Positions 19,695 to 29,361 of a stretch of 64,000 nucleotides of DNA are shown here, piece by piece. Every line of letters starts with the position of its first letter. The stretch's first letter is position 1. A program made the translations under genes and the position numbers. The notes below the pieces were generated by a model, which was not told where the DNA came from, did no database searches, and saw only the letters and a list, made by a program, of their open reading frames with translations. The DNA is from Streptococcaceae bacterium ESL0687 (GTDB lineage: Bacteria; Bacillota; Bacilli; Lactobacillales; Streptococcaceae), in assembly GCA_029392475.1 (NCBI GenBank), contig CP113940.1, forward strand, positions 1-64,000, given 5' to 3'.

Positions 19695-21722
19695 ATGAAT
19701 AACAATAGGAAAAACAATGGTTTTGTAAAAAATTCCTTTTTGTACGTCCTACTTGTCATTGCTGTAGTATTTGGTCTTAATTGGTTTTTAGGTGATACTT
19801 CTACTTCAGTAAATAAGGTGGATTATACGGAATTTGTTAAGGAGTTAAAGGCTGGTGAGATTGAAAACATTAGCTATCAACCCTCTAACGGTCTCTTAGA
19901 AATCAAAGGTGACTACAAGTCTGAAAAATCAGTTACGACCGATTCTGAGTTAAAATTATTTGGCTCTTCAAGCGTTAAGGTAAGCAAGTATAAAACCCTT
20001 GTTTTAACCAATGATTCAACGATTGCAGAAATCCAACAATTATCAAATGATGCTGGAGTTGAGATTAAGGTGACACCTGAAAGTTCGAGTGGTGTATGGC
20101 TTAGCTACTTGATGTCATTTTTACCACTAATCCTTTTAGTTGGCTTCTTCTACATGATGATGGGTGCTAACGGTGGAGGCCGTGGTGGTGCTGGAAATGC
20201 CATGAACTTTGGTAAATCTAAGGCTAAGCAACAAGACGGAGCTGCTGTTAAGGTTCGCTTCCAGGATGTTGCAGGAGCTGAAGAAGAAAAGCAAGAGTTG
20301 GTTGAGGTTGTTGAGTTCCTTAAGAATCCTAAGAAATTTACGGATCTTGGAGCTCGCATTCCTGCAGGTGTCCTTCTTGAGGGACCTCCGGGAACTGGTA
20401 AAACCCTTCTAGCTAAAGCTGTAGCCGGTGAAGCTGGCGTTCCGTTCTTCTCAATTTCAGGTTCTGATTTTGTTGAGATGTTTGTCGGAGTCGGTGCTAG
20501 CCGTGTACGTGACCTCTTCGAAAATGCTAAGAAAAATGCTCCAGCTATTATCTTTATCGATGAAATCGATGCAGTTGGTCGCCAACGTGGAGCCGGTATG
20601 GGCGGTGGAAACGATGAACGTGAACAAACCCTCAACCAACTGCTTGTTGAGATGGATGGTTTCCAAGGTAATGAAGGTATTATCGTGATTGCTGCAACCA
20701 ACCGTAGTGACGTGTTGGATCCAGCCCTTCTTCGTCCAGGACGTTTTGACCGTAAAATTTTAGTCGGAGCACCTGATGTTAAGGGTCGTGAAGCAGTCCT
20801 TCGCGTTCATGCTAAAAACAAACCACTTGGACCTGACGTTGACCTTAAGGTTGTAGCTCAGCAGACACCTGGTTTTGTAGGAGCAGACCTTGAAAATGTC
20901 CTTAATGAGGCAGCGCTTGTAGCAGCCCGTCGTGATAAAAAAGTCATTGATGCCAGTGATATCGATGAGGCAGAAGACCGAGTTATTGCCGGTCCTGCTA
21001 AGCGTGATAAAAAGGTATCTGATAAGGAACGTGAAGTTGTGGCCTACCATGAGGCAGGACATACAATCGTAGGACTTGTTTTATCTAATGCCAATGTGGT
21101 TCACAAGGTAACAATTGTCCCTCGTGGACGTGCCGGTGGATATATGATTTCCCTTCCAAAAGAGGATCAAATGCTTCTATCTAAGGAAGACATGCAAGAA
21201 CGTCTTGCAGGACTCCTTGGAGGACGTAGTGCTGAGGAAATTATCTTCAATCAAATTACAACTGGTGCTTCAAATGACTTTGAGCAAGCAACTCAGCTGG
21301 CTCGTGCCATGGTAACTCAATACGGAATGAGTGATTTACTTGGTACTGTTCAATATGAAGGTAACCAGTCAGTCTTTGTTGGCCGTGACTACGGTCAAAC
21401 TAAGGGCTATAGTGAGGCGACTGCTGTTGCTATTGATGAAGAGGTACGCCGCATTATTTCAGAAGCTCACAACAAGGCTCTTCAAATCATTGAAGACAAC
21501 CGTGAAGCCCATAAAAATATTGCTATGGCTTTACTTAAATATGAAACTCTTGATGCTCGTCAAATTATGAGTATCTATAAGACTGGTAAGATGCCAGCAG
21601 ACTTCGTTGATGACGAACCTGAGGTTGCACAAACTTATGAGGAAGCTAAGGCTGAATCAGATAAGATTGACCACAGCCGTCAAGTCATTGAAGAAAAGGA
21701 AGAAGGAGAAGCAACTGATTAG
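19695..21722 (+). CDS. ftsH: ATP-dependent zinc metalloprotease FtsH
   Basis: Membrane-bound AAA+ protease. 675 residues: two membrane segments (about 13-31 and 138-156) around an extracytoplasmic domain, Walker A GPPGTGKT (near residue 235), Walker [10 protein letters not shown], second region of homology ending RPGRFDR, and the zinc site HEAGH (near residue 455). The 150-base gap after hpt suggests its own promoter, though I could not choose one with confidence. Strong codon bias. Ended by a clear terminator. Confidence 0.98.
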   Translation: MNNNRKNNGFVKNSFLYVLLVIAVVFGLNWFLGDTSTSVNKVDYTEFVKELKAGEIENISYQPSNGLLEIKGDYKSEKSVTTDSELKLFGSSSVKVSKYKTLVLTNDSTIAEIQQLSNDAGVEIKVTPESSSGVWLSYLMSFLPLILLVGFFYMMMGANGGGRGGAGNAMNFGKSKAKQQDGAAVKVRFQDVAGAEEEKQELVEVVEFLKNPKKFTDLGARIPAGVLLEGPPGTGKTLLAKAVAGEAGVPFFSISGSDFVEMFVGVGASRVRDLFENAKKNAPAIIFIDEIDAVGRQRGAGMGGGNDEREQTLNQLLVEMDGFQGNEGIIVIAATNRSDVLDPALLRPGRFDRKILVGAPDVKGREAVLRVHAKNKPLGPDVDLKVVAQQTPGFVGADLENVLNEAALVAARRDKKVIDASDIDEAEDRVIAGPAKRDKKVSDKEREVVAYHEAGHTIVGLVLSNANVVHKVTIVPRGRAGGYMISLPKEDQMLLSKEDMQERLAGLLGGRSAEEIIFNQITTGASNDFEQATQLARAMVTQYGMSDLLGTVQYEGNQSVFVGRDYGQTKGYSEATAVAIDEEVRRIISEAHNKALQIIEDNREAHKNIAMALLKYETLDARQIMSIYKTGKMPADFVDDEPEVAQTYEEAKAESDKIDHSRQVIEEKEEGEATD

Positions 21723-21739
21723 TATCAGTTGCTTTTTTT
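21710..21739 (+). terminator. Rho-independent terminator of ftsH
   Basis: A 10-bp stem (21710-21719 with 21724-21733), loop TAGT and a T7 run. The left arm is in the last ftsH codons. Confidence 0.9.
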
Positions 21740-21766
21740 GTGATTTTATTAACTCTTGTTATTACC

Positions 21767-21795
21767 TTGTTTTTTGATTTTATTTATAGTAAAAT
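21767..21795 (+). promoter_or_regulatory. SigA-type promoter of the amino acid permease
   Basis: TTGTTT (21767-21772), 17-base spacer, TAAAAT (21790-21795). It leaves a 5' leader of about 70 bases with two purine-rich stretches (GGAGG and AAGAGGA). Confidence 0.65.
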
Positions 21796-21870
21796 TGAAA
21801 ATACCTTTAAACTGTGTGAATATTATGGAAATATCGCAATGGAGGAATTTTTTTTTAAGAGGAATAATTT

Positions 21871-23265
21871 ATGAACATCTTTCGTAAGAAGAATTTGAGT
21901 TCAGGAAAGACTGAGATGAAAAGGCATTTAAGGACCTTTGATCTTATTTTTCTAGGACTTGGAGCAGTAGTTGGTAGTGGAATATTCACTATTACAGGTA
22001 TTGGAGCAGCAGAATATGCAGGACCTGCCCTTGTTATATCAATCATTATTGCTGCACTAGCAGTAGGTATTTCAGGACTATTCTTTGCTGAATTTGCATC
22101 TCGTTTACCTGTAATTGGAGGTCCTTATGGTTATCTGTATGCTATTTTTGGAGAATTTATAGCTTGGATTGCAGGATGGCTTGTTATTATGGAGTTTTTA
22201 TCAGCCGTTTCTGGTGTTGCAAGTGGTTGGGCTTCATATTTAAAAGGACTTTTTCACATTAACCTACCAACAGCTCTAAGTGGACCATTTGATCCAGCTC
22301 AAGGAACTTACATTGATATTCTACCGGTTCTTGTAATTCTCTTGGTAACTGGTATCGTTCTTATGGATTCAAAGGTTGCCCTTCGCTTTAATGGTGCCCT
22401 GGTTGCCCTTAAGTTTTCAGCCTTAGCCCTCTTTATCATCGTAGGTATTTTCTTTATTAAGCCTGAAAATTGGTCTAACTTCTCTCCTTACGGATGGGGA
22501 TCGTTCTTTGGAGATCCTAGTCAAAACAAGGGAATCCTTGGTGGAGCTGCTATCATGTTCTTTGCCTTCTTAGGTTATGAATCAATAGGTACAGCTGCTG
22601 ATGAAGCGATTGAACCTCAAAAATCAGTACCGCGTGGTATTGGTGGAGCCCTAGCTATTGTAGCTTTACTTTACATCGTTGTAACTCTTATCCTTACTGG
22701 TATGGTTAATTATACTAAGTTAAATGTGGCAGATCCTTTAGCCTTTGCCCTTCGTCATGTTGGAATGCCTTGGGCTGCAAATTATATTTCAGTAGTTGCT
22801 ATTTTGACTCTTGTTACAGTTTGTATCTCAATGGTTTTTGCCCTTGCTCGTATGATTTACGGTATTAGTCGTGATGGTCTTCTTCCAAAAACTTTTAGTA
22901 GCCTTACTAAAAAGACTAAAATTCCAAAGAATGCTACCTTACTAGCAGGTTTTGGATCTGCTGTGGCTGCAGGAATTAGTAGTCTTAATCAGCTGGCAGA
23001 ATTTGTAAACATTTGTACCCTTGCTTACTTAATTCTTTTAGCCTTAGGGATTATTAAATTAAGGCATGATAAAGGACTTCCTGAAAAGGGACAATTTAAA
23101 ACACCGTTAGTTCCACTTTTACCGATTATTTCAATTGTTATTTGTGTGAGCTTTATGAGTCAATATAGTTTAATTACTTGGGCTGCCTTTGGAATTACCC
23201 TTTTAATTGCAACAATTATCTACTTCACATATGGTTATAAACATAGTGAGCTTAATAAGAAATAA
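21871..23265 (+). CDS. APC-family amino acid permease
   Basis: A 464-residue transporter with about 12 membrane segments. The N-terminal LIFLGLGAVVGSGIFTITG is the conserved first helix of the amino acid-polyamine-organocation superfamily and FAFLGYESIGTAADEA the conserved helix 6 region. It most resembles the YfnA/cationic amino acid transporter branch, but the substrate cannot be fixed. AAGAGGA precedes the ATG. Own promoter and bidirectional terminator, so it is monocistronic. Confidence 0.88.
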   Translation: MNIFRKKNLSSGKTEMKRHLRTFDLIFLGLGAVVGSGIFTITGIGAAEYAGPALVISIIIAALAVGISGLFFAEFASRLPVIGGPYGYLYAIFGEFIAWIAGWLVIMEFLSAVSGVASGWASYLKGLFHINLPTALSGPFDPAQGTYIDILPVLVILLVTGIVLMDSKVALRFNGALVALKFSALALFIIVGIFFIKPENWSNFSPYGWGSFFGDPSQNKGILGGAAIMFFAFLGYESIGTAADEAIEPQKSVPRGIGGALAIVALLYIVVTLILTGMVNYTKLNVADPLAFALRHVGMPWAANYISVVAILTLVTVCISMVFALARMIYGISRDGLLPKTFSSLTKKTKIPKNATLLAGFGSAVAAGISSLNQLAEFVNICTLAYLILLALGIIKLRHDKGLPEKGQFKTPLVPLLPIISIVICVSFMSQYSLITWAAFGITLLIATIIYFTYGYKHSELNKK

Positions 23266-23293
23266 AAAAAAGTTGGTTAAGCCAACTTTTTTT
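23264..23293. terminator. Bidirectional terminator between permease and YitT gene
   Basis: AGTTGG/CCAACT stem with flanking A7 and T7 tracts (23265-23276 with 23282-23293), serving both convergent genes. Confidence 0.85.
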
Positions 23294-23295
23294 GT

Positions 23296-24171
23296 TTAGA
23301 AAATTTTCTTCTTTTTAACCTCATAAGAGAAGCCACTTCCGACAACCTCATGAACATTAATAATTGAGATAAAGGCATTAGGGTCAATTTGTGCCATTAT
23401 TTTTTTAACTTCAACTATTTCCTGCGGCGAAAGAACAATGTAGAGAATTTTTTTATCAAGACCTGAGTAAACACCCTCTCCATTCAGATAGGTTGCTCCT
23501 CGCTCTATTTCCTCCATAATTCTTGGACCAGCTTCTGTAGCCTTATCAGTAATTATAATCATCCCTCTGACAGTATATCCACCACTTTGGACCAGATCCA
23601 CGACATTACTGAAAACAAAACTTGCAATTAGGGTATACATCATGTGTTTGATATCAATGTATGAAAGACTGGCAAGAAGGACTAAGACGTCAATAAGAAG
23701 AAGGGCTTGACCCAACTGAATTCCTCTTTTTTCCTCAAAAACCTTAGCAACTATATCAGAACCACCTGAAGTGCCTCCAAAACGGAATATTATTCCTGTT
23801 CCAATACCTGCAAAGGTACCAGCTAGAATGGCTGCGATTAAAAAGTCACCACCTATATCAATTTGAATTGAAAGTTTCTGGAAGAGGTAGATGAAAAAGG
23901 ACATACAGAAGGTCGCATAGATAGTATAGGCAAGAGAACTCTTGCCTAAATATTTATAACCGAGAAAGAAGAGGGGAATGTTTAGGAGTAGCTGAGTATA
24001 GGCTGGATTGATACCTAAAAGGGCGTGAGCAATTAGGGTAATTCCACTAACCCCACCTTCTGCTAGGTCGTTTCCCATATTAAATTCAACGAAGCCAAAA
24101 GAATAAATAGCTGTTCCTAAAGCAATCATTAGTAGATTAACTGGATTGAAAGTCAACCTTCTTTTTTTCAT
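23296..24171 (-). CDS. YitT family membrane protein (DUF161/DUF2179), copy 1
   Basis: A 291-residue protein with five or six membrane segments followed by a soluble DUF2179 domain (from about residue 205, VRGMIIITDKATEAGPRIMEEIERGATYLNG in part). YitT proteins are widespread in Firmicutes and poorly characterised. The start chosen, MKKRRLTFN, has AGGGGG upstream on the minus strand; longer in-frame starts run into the neighbouring paralogue. It lies just after a second YitT gene and is probably cotranscribed with it. Confidence 0.88.
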   Translation of the reverse strand: MKKRRLTFNPVNLLMIALGTAIYSFGFVEFNMGNDLAEGGVSGITLIAHALLGINPAYTQLLLNIPLFFLGYKYLGKSSLAYTIYATFCMSFFIYLFQKLSIQIDIGGDFLIAAILAGTFAGIGTGIIFRFGGTSGGSDIVAKVFEEKRGIQLGQALLLIDVLVLLASLSYIDIKHMMYTLIASFVFSNVVDLVQSGGYTVRGMIIITDKATEAGPRIMEEIERGATYLNGEGVYSGLDKKILYIVLSPQEIVEVKKIMAQIDPNAFISIINVHEVVGSGFSYEVKKKKIF

Positions 24172-24205
24172 AGAAATCCCCCTTATAATTTTGGAAAAAA
24201 GTAAC

Positions 24206-25108
24206 TTAGTCCTTATCTTCTTCAAAATTTCCAAGAATTTTAACATTCTCTGAAATTGAAACAAAGGCACTTCCATCAACTTTTTTCATGTTATTTTTAA
24301 AGTATGAAAACTCTGCCCTGGTGATGATTGTGAGTAAGATGGTCATTTCATCATGACTATAAGCACCTTCGGCGTTGTTTATTATTGTAACCCCCCTGTG
24401 TAATTTATTTTGGATAAATTCACATACCTGAGGAGCTTTTTTAGTTACAATCATAACCTGCATTTTCTTTTGCTTGGTGTAAATAGCGTCTGTAACTCTA
24501 CTTGAGACAAAAATTGTAAAAAGTGAGTAGAACATATACTTCCAACCAAAGATAAGTCCCGTTATGATGACAACTAAGGCATTGAACATTAAGGATATAT
24601 GGCCAACATTTCGACCTGTTTTCTTCCTGATGGCGAGACTTATAATGTCAGTTCCACCACTTGAAATCCCATTTCTTAAGCTGTAGCCAATCCCAGCTCC
24701 CATGATAAGTCCCCCAAAGATGGCGTTGATTATCGGATCACTGGTAAGCACAACTTCTGGTATTATTTGCATGAAAACAGAGCTTAAGGTTACGGTTAAA
24801 ATTGTGTATAAAGTAAACTTATGTCCTATTTTATACCAGGCAAGGATGAAAAGGGGAATATTTATGACATATAAGGTAACGGCAACTGGAACCTTGAAGC
24901 CAAATAGGTGGACACTAAGTGTCGAAAGAATCTGAGCAATACCTGTAACTCCAGCTGAGTAGACATGCCCAGGGACAAAGAAGAAATTCACCGCAATACT
25001 AGAAAGAATGGCGTAAACGATTGAAGCAGAGAACTTTTCAGTAAACTGCTCAATAGCGTTTTGGGTCCTAATATCGTCGGAACTTCTTTTAGTAAAAGGC
25101 ATTTTCAT
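24206..25108 (-). CDS. YitT family membrane protein (DUF161/DUF2179), copy 2
   Basis: A 300-residue paralogue of the neighbouring gene with the same layout: about five membrane segments (GISSGGTDIISLAIRKK is the conserved glycine-rich loop) and a C-terminal DUF2179 domain (VMIVTKKAPQVCEFIQ). The two copies diverge strongly, so the duplication is old. It starts five bases after the aspS stop, so it is probably the third gene of the hisS-aspS transcript. Function unknown. Confidence 0.88.
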   Translation of the reverse strand: MKMPFTKRSSDDIRTQNAIEQFTEKFSASIVYAILSSIAVNFFFVPGHVYSAGVTGIAQILSTLSVHLFGFKVPVAVTLYVINIPLFILAWYKIGHKFTLYTILTVTLSSVFMQIIPEVVLTSDPIINAIFGGLIMGAGIGYSLRNGISSGGTDIISLAIRKKTGRNVGHISLMFNALVVIITGLIFGWKYMFYSLFTIFVSSRVTDAIYTKQKKMQVMIVTKKAPQVCEFIQNKLHRGVTIINNAEGAYSHDEMTILLTIITRAEFSYFKNNMKKVDGSAFVSISENVKILGNFEEDKD

Positions 25109-25112
25109 AGGC

Positions 25113-26867
25113 TTACTCTTTATCTAGATCAATTGACAGGCTAAGCTCTTCAAGTTGTTTTGGTGCAACAAGACTTGGTGCTTCGGTCATTGGATCACTT
25201 GCCTTATTATTTTTAGGGAAGGCAATTACTTCACGAATATTATCTTTTTTGGCAAGAAGCATAGCTAGGCGGTCAAGTCCAAGAGCCAGTCCTCCGTGTG
25301 GTGGAAATCCGTATTCAAGAGCTTCCAGAAGGAATCCAAATTGATCATTGGCATCTTCTTGGCTAAAGCCTAGGGCCTTGAACATTTTTTCCTGAAGTTC
25401 ACGGGTATTGATACGCAGACTTCCTCCCCCTAGCTCGTAACCGTTAAGAACCACGTCATAGGCTACGGCACGTACTTTTTGCAAATCGTCACCTTCAAGG
25501 AATTCTTCAGTTTCCTTAGTTGGAAGAGTGAATGGGTGATGAGCTGACATGTAGCGGCCCTCTTCTTCGCTGTATTCAAACATTGGCCAGTCGATTACCC
25601 AAAGGAAGTTGAACTTGTCAGTGTCGATTAAATCAAGCTCTTTAGCCAGACGACCACGTAAAGCACCAAGAGTGTTATTGGCAACTTCTAACTCATCAGC
25701 AACAAAGAGGATCAGGTCTCCATCTTCAGCTGAAAGTGTTTGAAGAAGGGCTTCAGTCTTGTCTGTTAGGAATTTAGCAACGGGTCCTGTTAGTTCACTA
25801 CCATCAACCTTAATCCAGGCAAGTCCTTTGGCACCAAATTGTTTGGCAAAGTCAGTAAGCTTGTCGATGTCCTTACGAGAGTACTTGTCAGCTGCACCTT
25901 TAGCAACGATTGCCTTAACGGCAGGGGCTTCTGAGAAGACCTTGAAGTCAACTGTTTTAGCAAGGTCAGACAGGTCTTGCAGCTTCATTTCAAAACGAGT
26001 ATCAGGCTTGTCGCTTCCGTAGAAGTTCATAGCATCATCATAGCTCATGCGCGGGAATGGCAGTTGCACGTCGATATTCAGTGCTTCCTTCATAACCTTA
26101 GCAAGAAGTCCCTCTGTTAGGTCTTGGATATCTTGTTCATTAAGAAATGATGTTTCAAGATCGACCTGGGTGAATTCAGGCTGACGGTCTCCACGAAGGT
26201 CTTCGTCACGGAAACATTTAACGATTTGGTAGTAGCGGTCAAATCCAGCATTCATTAGAAGCTGTTTAGTAATTTGAGGGCTTTGTGGGAGGGCATAGAA
26301 GTGTCCCTCAGACACACGGCTTGGTACCAGGTAGTCACGGGCTCCTTCAGGTGTTGACTTGGTTAGGACTGGTGTTTCCACGTCGATGAAGTCAAGATCG
26401 TCCAGGTAGTGGCGGATTGATTTAGTGATCTGGTGGCGCAGTTTGAAGTTGTTAAGCATTTCAGGACGGCGCAGATCCAGGTAACGGTAACGAAGACGAG
26501 TTTCGTCACTGGCCTTCATGTCGTCGGTGATTTCAAATGGAGTAGTTTTGGCAGTGTTTAGGATAGCAAGTTTTTCAACAGCAAGCTCTACTTCCCCAGT
26601 AGCTACCTTGTCATTTGCAGAAGCACGGCGGACAACTTCACCTGTAACCTCAATAACATACTCATTGCGAAGTGACTCAGCGGTTTCCATAACTTCAGGT
26701 GCCACGTGTTCTGGGTTGATTACAAGCTGCATAATCCCCTCACGGTCACGGAGGTCGATAAAGATTAGCCCACCAAGGTCACGGCGGCGGCCAACCCATC
26801 CTTTAAGGGTGATTGTTTCACCAACATTTGCGCTGCGTACTTCACCAGCATACATCGTTCTTTTCAT
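25113..26867 (-). CDS. aspS: Aspartyl-tRNA synthetase
   Basis: Charges tRNA-Asp. 584 residues: N-terminal OB-fold anticodon-binding domain ([21 protein letters not shown]), class II catalytic core with motif 2 ([16 protein letters not shown]) and motif 3 (GLALGLDRL), and the bacterial GAD insertion. Its start overlaps the hisS stop by one base (TAATG), so hisS and aspS are translationally coupled and share the upstream T-box. Confidence 0.97.
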   Translation of the reverse strand: MKRTMYAGEVRSANVGETITLKGWVGRRRDLGGLIFIDLRDREGIMQLVINPEHVAPEVMETAESLRNEYVIEVTGEVVRRASANDKVATGEVELAVEKLAILNTAKTTPFEITDDMKASDETRLRYRYLDLRRPEMLNNFKLRHQITKSIRHYLDDLDFIDVETPVLTKSTPEGARDYLVPSRVSEGHFYALPQSPQITKQLLMNAGFDRYYQIVKCFRDEDLRGDRQPEFTQVDLETSFLNEQDIQDLTEGLLAKVMKEALNIDVQLPFPRMSYDDAMNFYGSDKPDTRFEMKLQDLSDLAKTVDFKVFSEAPAVKAIVAKGAADKYSRKDIDKLTDFAKQFGAKGLAWIKVDGSELTGPVAKFLTDKTEALLQTLSAEDGDLILFVADELEVANNTLGALRGRLAKELDLIDTDKFNFLWVIDWPMFEYSEEEGRYMSAHHPFTLPTKETEEFLEGDDLQKVRAVAYDVVLNGYELGGGSLRINTRELQEKMFKALGFSQEDANDQFGFLLEALEYGFPPHGGLALGLDRLAMLLAKKDNIREVIAFPKNNKASDPMTEAPSLVAPKQLEELSLSIDLDKE

Positions 26868-28153
26868 TACATAACCTCCTCTAATTGATCGAAAATTTGG
26901 TTGAAATCTTCATAGATTTCTTCAAGTGTAGTTGTAACTTCCTTGCGGGTCTGGTTGTTTTTAACAGTAATGTTTCCAGATTCAACTTCAGATTCCCCCA
27001 AGGTAATGATAAGTTTTGCCTTGAAGGCTTCAGCTGACTTAAATTGAGCCTTGATCTTGCGTCCCAGGTAGTCGCGGTCTGCAGAGTATCCTTGATTGCG
27101 CAAGCTTTCCACAAGTTTTAGGGCTTCAAGGTTTGCGGCCTCACCAAGTACTACCACATAAGCATCAAGGGAATCTGTCACAGGAATTTCAATTCCTTGT
27201 TCTTCCATGACTAGAAGAATGCGTTCCATACCAAGACCAAATCCAAAGGCTGGTGTTGCAGGTCCATTGAAGTATTCAACTAGCCCGTCATAACGGCCAC
27301 CGGCACAGATGGTAAGTTCAGTTCCTTTAACATCAATCATGAACTCAAAGATAGTATCATTGTAGTAGTCGAGACCACGAACCATGGTTTGGTCGATGAT
27401 GTAGTCGATACTTAGGGCTTCAAGCATGGCACGAACTTGTGCAAAATACTCAGCTGATTCCTCAGTCAGGTAGTCAAGAACTTGAGGGGCATTTGCTACA
27501 ATTTCGCGGTCACGCTTGTCCTTGCTGTCAAGGATACGAAGCGGGTTTTCATTCAGACGGCGCTTGCTGTCGTCAGACAACTCAGCTTCAAATGGAGTAA
27601 GGTAGTCAACCAGAGCCTGGCGGTAATTAGCGCGGCTTTCCTTGTCTCCTAGGCTGTTTAGGTGGAGCTTGATTCCTTCAATACCTAGTTGGGTAAAAAG
27701 AGCTTTGGCCATGGCGATGGTTTCCACGTCAGTAGCCGGATTTTTTGATCCGAAGCACTCAACACCGATTTGGTGGAACTGACGCAGACGGCCGGCCTGA
27801 GGGCGCTCGTAGCGGAACATTGGTCCTGTATAATAAAGTTTGACTGGCTTTTGCACCTCGGGAGCGAAAAGCTTGTTTTCAACATATGAACGGACTACTG
27901 GAGCTGTACCTTCAGGGCGAAGGGTAATATGGCGATCTCCCTTGTCATTGAAGTCGTACATTTCTTTAGTTACGATGTCACTGGTGTCTCCAGCAGAACG
28001 GCTGATTACCTCATAGTGTTCGAAAATTGGGGTGCGGATTTCACTGTAGTTGTAGCCTGAGAAGACAAGATTTGCAGTCTCTTCTAAAAACTGCCACTTG
28101 GCGCTTTCTTCAGGCATGATATCTACAGTACCTTTTGGTCTTTGTAGTTTCAT
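26867..28153 (-). CDS. hisS: Histidyl-tRNA synthetase
   Basis: Charges tRNA-His. 428 residues, class II: motif 1 near residues 45-60, motif 2 ([17 protein letters not shown]), the HisRS signatures [11 protein letters not shown] and GGRYDGL, motif 3 (GFGLGMERI) and a C-terminal anticodon-binding domain. AAAGGAA precedes the ATG. First gene after a T-box leader, followed by aspS. Confidence 0.97.
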   Translation of the reverse strand: MKLQRPKGTVDIMPEESAKWQFLEETANLVFSGYNYSEIRTPIFEHYEVISRSAGDTSDIVTKEMYDFNDKGDRHITLRPEGTAPVVRSYVENKLFAPEVQKPVKLYYTGPMFRYERPQAGRLRQFHQIGVECFGSKNPATDVETIAMAKALFTQLGIEGIKLHLNSLGDKESRANYRQALVDYLTPFEAELSDDSKRRLNENPLRILDSKDKRDREIVANAPQVLDYLTEESAEYFAQVRAMLEALSIDYIIDQTMVRGLDYYNDTIFEFMIDVKGTELTICAGGRYDGLVEYFNGPATPAFGFGLGMERILLVMEEQGIEIPVTDSLDAYVVVLGEAANLEALKLVESLRNQGYSADRDYLGRKIKAQFKSAEAFKAKLIITLGESEVESGNITVKNNQTRKEVTTTLEEIYEDFNQIFDQLEEVM

Positions 28154-28169
28154 AGGATTCCTTTCTATA

Positions 28170-28320
28170 GAAAAAGCCCCTGGATAAAATCCAAGGACGT
28201 AGTTTACGTGGTGCCACCTTTTTTCACAGGAAAAGTCCTGCCTTTACTGGCTATAACGTAGCCAACGATATATAAGTCACCTTCATTTTGTACCCTCTCA
28301 GCAATCGGATACTCTCTGTT
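28170..28320 (-). promoter_or_regulatory. T-box riboswitch leader of hisS-aspS
   Basis: Read on the minus strand, the leader has the T-box core AGGTGGCACCACG (about 28205-28217) followed by a terminator hairpin (CCTTGGATTTTATCCAGG plus a T run, about 28170-28192) just before hisS. Stem I begins with AGAGAG near 28316. The stem I region contains a GAC Asp codon (28276-28278) but no His codon (CAC or CAT). The leader would switch aminoacyl-tRNA synthetase expression in response to uncharged tRNA. Confidence 0.88.
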
Positions 28321-28326
28321 AGGGCT

Positions 28327-28355
28327 ATTGTAACAGATGATTTCATATTCCTCAA
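28327..28355 (-). promoter_or_regulatory. Promoter of the hisS-aspS T-box leader
   Basis: On the minus strand: TTGAGG (28355-28350), 17-base spacer, TACAAT (28332-28327), with TG one base upstream of the -10. The predicted start is near 28320, directly before stem I. Confidence 0.7.
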
Positions 28356-28386
28356 GATTAAAATTTTCTTTTTTGGCAAAGATATG

Positions 28387-28416
28387 GTTTTGTAAAGTAA
28401 AAATACTTTACAAAAC
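28387..28416. repeat. Perfect 13-bp inverted repeat between divergent promoters
   Basis: GTTTTGTAAAGTA (28387-28399), loop AAAA, TACTTTACAAAAC (28404-28416). It lies between the hisS promoter on the minus strand and the rpmF promoter on the plus strand, with no gene to terminate on either side. An operator is possible. Confidence 0.6.
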
Positions 28417-28418
28417 TC

Positions 28419-28447
28419 TTGTATTTGTTTCAAAAACATGTTAAGAT
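28419..28447 (+). promoter_or_regulatory. Promoter of rpmF-rpmG
   Basis: TTGTAT (28419-28424), 17-base spacer, TAAGAT (28442-28447). An overlapping alternative is TTGTTT-16-TACTAA. Confidence 0.5.
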
Positions 28448-28512
28448 ACTAAAGTATTTGAATTTAAGGGCCCAGTGCCTAGTCAAAGAATAAAATAAAA
28501 GGAGACATACAC

Positions 28513-28683
28513 ATGGCAGTACCAGCACGTCGTACTTCAAAATCTAAAAAAAATAAACGCCGTACTCACTACAAAATTTCAGCTCCAACTGTAACTTTTG
28601 ATGAGACTACAGGTGATTACAACCGTTCACACCGTGTATCACTTAAAGGATACTACAAAGGTCGTAAAGTTACTAAGGATTAA
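28513..28683 (+). CDS. rpmF: 50S ribosomal protein L32 (zinc-independent form)
   Basis: A 56-residue basic protein, [20 protein letters not shown] at the N-terminus, which is the signature of L32. The middle of the protein has no cysteines where zinc-binding L32 carries two CxxC pairs, so this is the C-minus form. AGGAGA lies 8 bases before the ATG. It is followed 12 bases later by rpmG. Confidence 0.95.
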   Translation: MAVPARRTSKSKKNKRRTHYKISAPTVTFDETTGDYNRSHRVSLKGYYKGRKVTKD

Positions 28684-28695
28684 TAGGGGGCTAAT

Positions 28696-28845
28696 ATGCG
28701 CGTAAACATTACTTTGGAACACAAAGAATCTGGTGAACGTTTATATCTAACTCAAAAAAATAAACGTAACAACCCAGACCGTCTTGAACTTAAAAAATAC
28801 TCTCCAAAACTACGTAAACACGTTGTTTTCAAGGAAGTTAAATAA
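28696..28845 (+). CDS. rpmG: 50S ribosomal protein L33 (zinc-independent form)
   Basis: A 49-residue basic protein beginning [19 protein letters not shown] and ending [12 protein letters not shown], typical of L33. It has no cysteines, so it is also a C-minus (zinc-independent) form. GGGGG lies 7 bases upstream. Cotranscribed with rpmF and closed by a terminator at 28852-28876. Confidence 0.95.
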   Translation: MRVNITLEHKESGERLYLTQKNKRNNPDRLELKKYSPKLRKHVVFKEVK

Positions 28846-28851
28846 TAATTT

Positions 28852-28876
28852 AAGCCTATCTTTTGATGGGCTTTTA
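28852..28876 (+). terminator. Rho-independent terminator of rpmF-rpmG
   Basis: A 9-bp stem with one G-U pair (28852-28860 with 28865-28873), TTTT loop and a short T tail. Confidence 0.8.
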
Positions 28877-28907
28877 TTGTAGAAAAGATTATAGAAAGGG
28901 AAAGTTT

Positions 28908-29087
28908 ATGACAAAAGAAGAGTTTGAGGGAAGAATTAGGGAAGAACTTAAGATGCCATTTTTTAAGCTTCAACTGGAAGGTGACACCTATTCAGAAGAG
29001 GAGTACCAAGCTTTTAAAAAGGATTTACTTGATTATTATAAGGATTATGTACAAGAAGTTGATACAGATTTTCAAGGTGGGCTATAA
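28908..29087 (+). CDS. Small acidic hypothetical protein
   Basis: A 59-residue protein rich in Glu, Asp, Lys and Tyr (MTKEEFEGRIREELKMPFF...). I do not recognise a family. It has a good ribosome site (GAAAGGGAAAG) 8 bases before the ATG, and a strong terminator follows the stop, which supports a real gene. It lies between the rpmG terminator and the convergent acpP gene. No promoter of its own is obvious; it may depend on read-through from rpmG. Confidence 0.6.
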   Translation: MTKEEFEGRIREELKMPFFKLQLEGDTYSEEEYQAFKKDLLDYYKDYVQEVDTDFQGGL

Positions 29088-29117
29088 AAAAGACGTGTGA
29101 CTCACACGTCTTTTTTT
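29085..29117. terminator. Bidirectional terminator
   Basis: A near-perfect palindrome, AGACGTGTGA (29091-29100) with TCACACGTCT (29102-29111), flanked by A and T tracts. It serves the small gene on the plus strand and acpP on the minus strand. Confidence 0.85.
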
Positions 29118-29118
29118 A

Positions 29119-29361
29119 TTATGCTTTTTGATCAGCGATGTAGTCGATAACATTTCCGATTGTGATGATCTTTTCAGCATCTTCATCAGAAATTTCAATG
29201 TTAAATTCATCTTCAAGTGCCAGAGTAAATTCCATAATTGAAATTGAGTCAGCGTGAAGATCGTCAACGATATCTGTATCTACTGTGATTGATTCTGGAT
29301 TCACTTCTAGATTTTCTACCAAGGTAGTTTTTATCTGGTTAAAAATTTCTTCTTTAGTCAT
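29119..29361 (-). CDS. acpP: Acyl carrier protein
   Basis: An 80-residue acidic four-helix carrier with the phosphopantetheine site [10 protein letters not shown] (Ser near residue 39). Its start lies inside plsX (8-base overlap), so this is the plsX-acpP pair of phospholipid synthesis: PlsX turns acyl-ACP into acyl-phosphate. A separate fatty-acid-synthesis ACP may exist elsewhere in the genome. The DltC carrier at 35945 is a different family member. Confidence 0.93.
   Translation of the reverse strand: MTKEEIFNQIKTTLVENLEVNPESITVDTDIVDDLHADSISIMEFTLALEDEFNIEISDEDAEKIITIGNVIDYIADQKA

Noticed and set aside
20150-20701. 183-codon open frame on the minus strand
   Set aside because: Antisense to the strongly conserved AAA domain of ftsH; Ser/Pro/Ala-rich shadow composition and no ribosome site.
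26518-26874. 118-codon open frame on the plus strand
   Set aside because: Antisense to aspS, with Ser/Thr-rich shadow composition.
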